Below are positions 33,606 through 35,647 of a DNA stretch of 35,647 nt, one piece after another (position 1 is the stretch's first letter; the number at the start of each line of letters is the position of its first letter). This DNA comes from Burkholderia catarinensis (GTDB lineage Bacteria > Pseudomonadota > Gammaproteobacteria > Burkholderiales > Burkholderiaceae), in the NCBI RefSeq assembly GCF_001883705.2, contig NZ_MDEQ02000044.1:1-35647 (forward strand). The letters run 5' to 3'. The translations under genes and the position numbers were made by a program. Below the pieces are notes generated by a model. That model was not told where the DNA came from and did no database searches. It was given only the letters and a program-made list of their open reading frames with translations.

Positions 33606-34144
33606 TTGTAGCTGGCCAGTTCGGGATTCAGTTCGTTGCGGGCGAGATTGTTTGCAAAGTTGCATAGTGTTGCGAGGCTGATGCCCAGCACGACCTCGAG
33701 CGCGTTGGCGTCCGAGAATCCTGCGCGGCGAAACGCATCGAGTGCATCGTCCGCAACATTGCCGCGCGTCGCGATGACGGCGCGCGTGAACGTCGCGATG
33801 GCGTCGAACCGGTCGTCCGGAATCGGGGCGTTCGCTCTCAGCGCATCCACGACTACTGGTGCGAGCCGGGCCTTCTTCAGTGCCGCAGCAGTGTGGCCAG
33901 CGACGCAGAAACCGCATCCATGGATCGCGGCTGCCGTAATCTGAACGGCTTCCCGCTCTGCAAGATCGAGACCGGCGCGGCCGTTGATTGCCGCGACGGT
34001 CAGGTACGTCTCGAGGGCGGTCGGCGCAGTCGCGAGCGAAGCGACCAGGTTCGGCAGGAAGCCATTGGCCTGCAAGGATTTCTCGAGCAACGGCGCACTT
34101 CCAGCAGGAGCACTATCGACGGTGTGAAGCGGAAATCGGCTCAT
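33578..34144 (-). CDS. AhpD-like carboxymuconolactone decarboxylase family protein
   Basis: A 188-residue all-helical protein. The motif HGCGFCVAGH (C77, C80, H84) with the upstream E64 (LAEREAVQ) is the redox-active CxxC site of AhpD-type peroxidase-related proteins. The ATG at 34144 has a GGAG site 8 bp upstream; longer readings run into low-similarity sequence. It is the first structural gene after the AraC regulator and lies next to a 25-bp dyad. Possible roles are protection against peroxide or reactive sulfur formed by the flavin enzyme encoded next to it (inference). Confidence 0.87.
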   Translation of the reverse strand: MSRFPLHTVDSAPAGSAPLLEKSLQANGFLPNLVASLATAPTALETYLTVAAINGRAGLDLAEREAVQITAAAIHGCGFCVAGHTAAALKKARLAPVVVDALRANAPIPDDRFDAIATFTRAVIATRGNVADDALDAFRRAGFSDANALEVVLGISLATLCNFANNLARNELNPELASYKWEPSKQAA

Positions 34145-34155
34145 GGGTTTCTCCG

Positions 34156-34180
34156 GTAATGACAGGATCATTGTCGTTAC
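34156..34180 (-). promoter_or_regulatory. Operator-like inverted repeat before the AhpD-like gene
   Basis: Two 9-bp arms, GTAATGACA (34156-34164) and TGTCGTTAC (34172-34180), are inverted repeats with one mismatch, separated by 7 bp. The dyad ends 12 bp before the ATG and abuts the ribosome-binding site, so a bound repressor would block transcription or translation start. Confidence 0.55.
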
Positions 34181-34245
34181 GCGGCCGTAGCCGGGCAATG
34201 CGCGAACGTCTGCGTTTGCTGTGCGTTCGTCTCGGCGGGCAATCG

Positions 34246-35202
34246 TTAGTGCACGGCGGCGGGCGCGGCGTCGATCCGGAAACCTCGTCCTCCGTGGGTA
34301 CGACGCCACGCACCCGGCTGAACGCCGGTCGTTCGCTTGAACGCGTGCGCGAATGCCGATTCGGATTGGTATCCGACGTATTCGGCGGCGCGCGGGATTG
34401 CCCAGCCTTGCGAGAGCAGTTCACCGGCGATCTTCATCCGCATCAGTGTCACGAATTGACCTGGCGGGTGTCCGCACGATTCGCTGAAGTGCTTGTAGAA
34501 CGCTGCGCGCGACATATTCACGAATGTCGCCATCGATTCGGTCGTCCACGCGTCCTTGGGGGCGTCGATAATCGCGGCGATCAGCGATGCGAACTCGGTG
34601 CGCTTCATCAGCAATGCAAGCGCGCTCGCAACCGTATCGTGTCGGGCTGCCTCGCGAACCGCGTAGAACAGCAGCAATTCCACTAGACGGTCGACCAGCG
34701 GAGACGGTCTGTCGCCGGAAGCGGACGCTTCATCACGCAACAGATCGAACAGTGCATGCACCCCGAAATGCGCCGCGTCGCCCCGGCGCACGATCAGATG
34801 GTCGGGGAACATCGATACGATCCACTGACTCGTCTTGCCATGAAAGTCGACAAAGCCGCATGCCAAGCCGACGGATTCCGGCACCGTATAGTCAAGTGGC
34901 TGCATCGTGCCGCGGCGCTCGACCGTCGATCCTATTCCAGGGTGGTTCGGATCGGCGGAGAGCCTGTGCGGGACGTCACGCAGCAGGAATACTGCATCGC
35001 CCCCGGAGACGGATATGCTGGGACGGCCATCATTGAAATGCAACCAGCATGCGCCGTGCAGAACGACGTGAAAGCTCGCGCGCGCACGTCCACTGGTCGA
35101 TGCCTGCCAATCGCCGCAGTACTGACCGACGTGAAATAGCGAACTCGCGGGTTCAAGGCTCGAAAGCAGCCAATGGATAATCTTGTCGGTCGAAGCGGTC
35201 AT
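34246..35202 (-). CDS. AraC-family regulator with cupin-type sensor domain
   Basis: A 318-residue regulator. The N-terminal half is a cupin-like ligand domain (HVVLHGACWLHFNDGRPSIS, SGGDAVFLLRDVPHRLSADP, the pattern of cupin_6 AraC proteins). The C-terminal half has two helix-turn-helix units: TESMATFVNMSRAAFYKHFS with PPGQFVTLMRMKIAGELL, and IPRAAEYVGYQSESAFAHAF with KRTTGVQPGAWRR. The start at 35202 (MTASTDKIIHWLLSSL) fits the family better than 35229. It lies directly upstream of the importer operon in the same direction, with a 101-bp gap, and probably controls it. Confidence 0.88.
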   Translation of the reverse strand: MTASTDKIIHWLLSSLEPASSLFHVGQYCGDWQASTSGRARASFHVVLHGACWLHFNDGRPSISVSGGDAVFLLRDVPHRLSADPNHPGIGSTVERRGTMQPLDYTVPESVGLACGFVDFHGKTSQWIVSMFPDHLIVRRGDAAHFGVHALFDLLRDEASASGDRPSPLVDRLVELLLFYAVREAARHDTVASALALLMKRTEFASLIAAIIDAPKDAWTTESMATFVNMSRAAFYKHFSESCGHPPGQFVTLMRMKIAGELLSQGWAIPRAAEYVGYQSESAFAHAFKRTTGVQPGAWRRTHGGRGFRIDAAPAAVH

Positions 35203-35398
35203 GGCGAATCGAAGGCAGATACAACGCATATCGACGACCGGCTGGCGTGCAGTCGAGCCACGTCGGGCCTCGATCGTAAGCCGATGCTTGCGGAAAGCAA
35301 AAGAAGATCTGGTGGAAAGGATATTCCTGGATGGAACGAGAGGTGGCCGTGACCTGCCTGATTTCTTCGGGCCATTTCAATCTTGGAGAGTGGCCTCA
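35203..35398. other. Upstream region of the AraC gene up to the IS end
   Basis: About 200 bp without a gene. It should hold the AraC promoter. No clear -35/-10 pair or dyad was seen. It ends at the first copy of the IS terminal sequence. Confidence 0.35.
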
Positions 35399-35498
35399 TG
35401 ACCCTGAACCAGAATTAGTCCCGGTCGGAAGTGGAGATTTCCGGCTTGTGACCCTGAACCAGAATTAGTCCCGGTCGGAAGTGGAGATTTCCGGCTTG
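35399..35498. repeat. Two perfect tandem copies of a 50-bp IS end
   Basis: 35399-35448 and 35449-35498 are identical, each starting TGACCCTGAACCAGAATTAG. The inner copy carries the last codons and stop of an IS3-family transposase gene; the outer copy is an extra terminal repeat. Confidence 0.93.
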
Positions 35499-35647
35499 GT
35501 TGAGTTGTCAGGCAAGGCGGATTCCCTTGCCTGATGGGCGAATTCGGCGGGCGTCATCCACTGCAATGCGGAGTGGGGACGAACCTCGTTATAGTACGTG
35601 CGCCAGTCGTCGATTTTGCTCTGCGCATCGGCCAATGACAAGAACCA
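35465..35647 (-). CDS. IS3-family transposase OrfB, C-terminal part, cut by window edge
   Basis: The minus strand enters from the window edge and reads LADAQSKIDDWRTYYNEVRP, then HSALQWMTPAEFAHQA and a variable tail, with a TAA at 35467-35465. The W...YN..RPHS.L...TP.EF pattern is the C-terminus of IS3-family OrfB integrase-type transposases. The catalytic domain lies beyond the window. The terminal repeat follows within about 70 bp. Confidence 0.88.
   Translation of the reverse strand, partial: WFLSLADAQSKIDDWRTYYNEVRPHSALQWMTPAEFAHQARESALPDNSTKPEISTSDRD

Noticed and set aside
1..35647. CRISPR arrays, tRNA or rRNA genes, plasmid replication origin
   Set aside because: Looked for regularly spaced repeats, tRNA cloverleaf signatures and iteron-like repeats by eye; none was convincing.

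Overview
The window looks like an accessory, insertion-sequence-rich stretch of a high-GC betaproteobacterium, most likely Burkholderia or a close relative. This rests on the strong GC bias at third codon positions, the OmpC-like porin of Burkholderia type, CatR/BenM-like LysR regulators, SfnB/Ssu sulfur genes and the mix of IS66, IS3, IS21, IS6 and ISL3 pieces. No rRNA, tRNA or CRISPR array was seen.

Layout. (1) 1-3560 is a pile of nested and broken mobile elements: an IS66 element inserted in the 3' part of a group II intron, the intron inside an IS3-family transposase gene, that IS3 element inside the tail of another IS66 element, and that one inside an IS3-type orfA, followed by an IS256-family relic. 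(2) 3736-9731 (minus strand) is a compact four-gene operon with visibly lower GC: a TackOD1/degenerate-GGDEF protein, a processive family 2 glycosyltransferase, a TolC-like protein fused to a TIM-barrel domain, and an HlyD-like membrane fusion protein. I read it as a synthase-dependent exopolysaccharide production and export system, possibly controlled by c-di-GMP, and it is the best candidate for an undescribed system here. (3) 9854-10260 holds an IS21 relic. (4) 10588-14480 is a muconate-type catabolic unit: MFS transporter, CatB-like cycloisomerase and YCII protein, divergent from a LysR regulator. (5) 14592-15424 is an IS6-family element that truncates a Rid-family gene. (6) 15646-20218 holds a CatR/BenM-like LysR regulator divergent from a porin and a lipoprotein tannase/feruloyl-esterase-family hydrolase, suggesting uptake and hydrolysis of an aromatic ester. 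(7) 20661-22023 holds a 171-bp inverted-repeat element, a broken pRiA4b ORF-3-like gene and a decayed acyl-CoA-dehydrogenase-like gene. (8) 22316-29050 is a sulfur-acquisition-like cluster: SfnB, a complete branched-chain-amino-acid-type ABC transporter and an SsuD gene with an internal deletion, cut off by an ISL3 relic. (9) 29653-35202 (minus strand) is a tightly overlapping operon: AraC regulator, AhpD-like protein, acyl-CoA-dehydrogenase-like oxidoreductase, then ATPase, Tat-exported binding protein and permease of an Ssu/Tau/Nrt-type importer. (10) The right edge enters an IS3-family transposase whose terminal 50 bp is tandemly duplicated.

Together this reads as a mosaic of nutrient-scavenging and surface-polysaccharide modules whose boundaries coincide with IS relics. 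Several border genes are truncated or frameshifted, so the region has been repeatedly rearranged.
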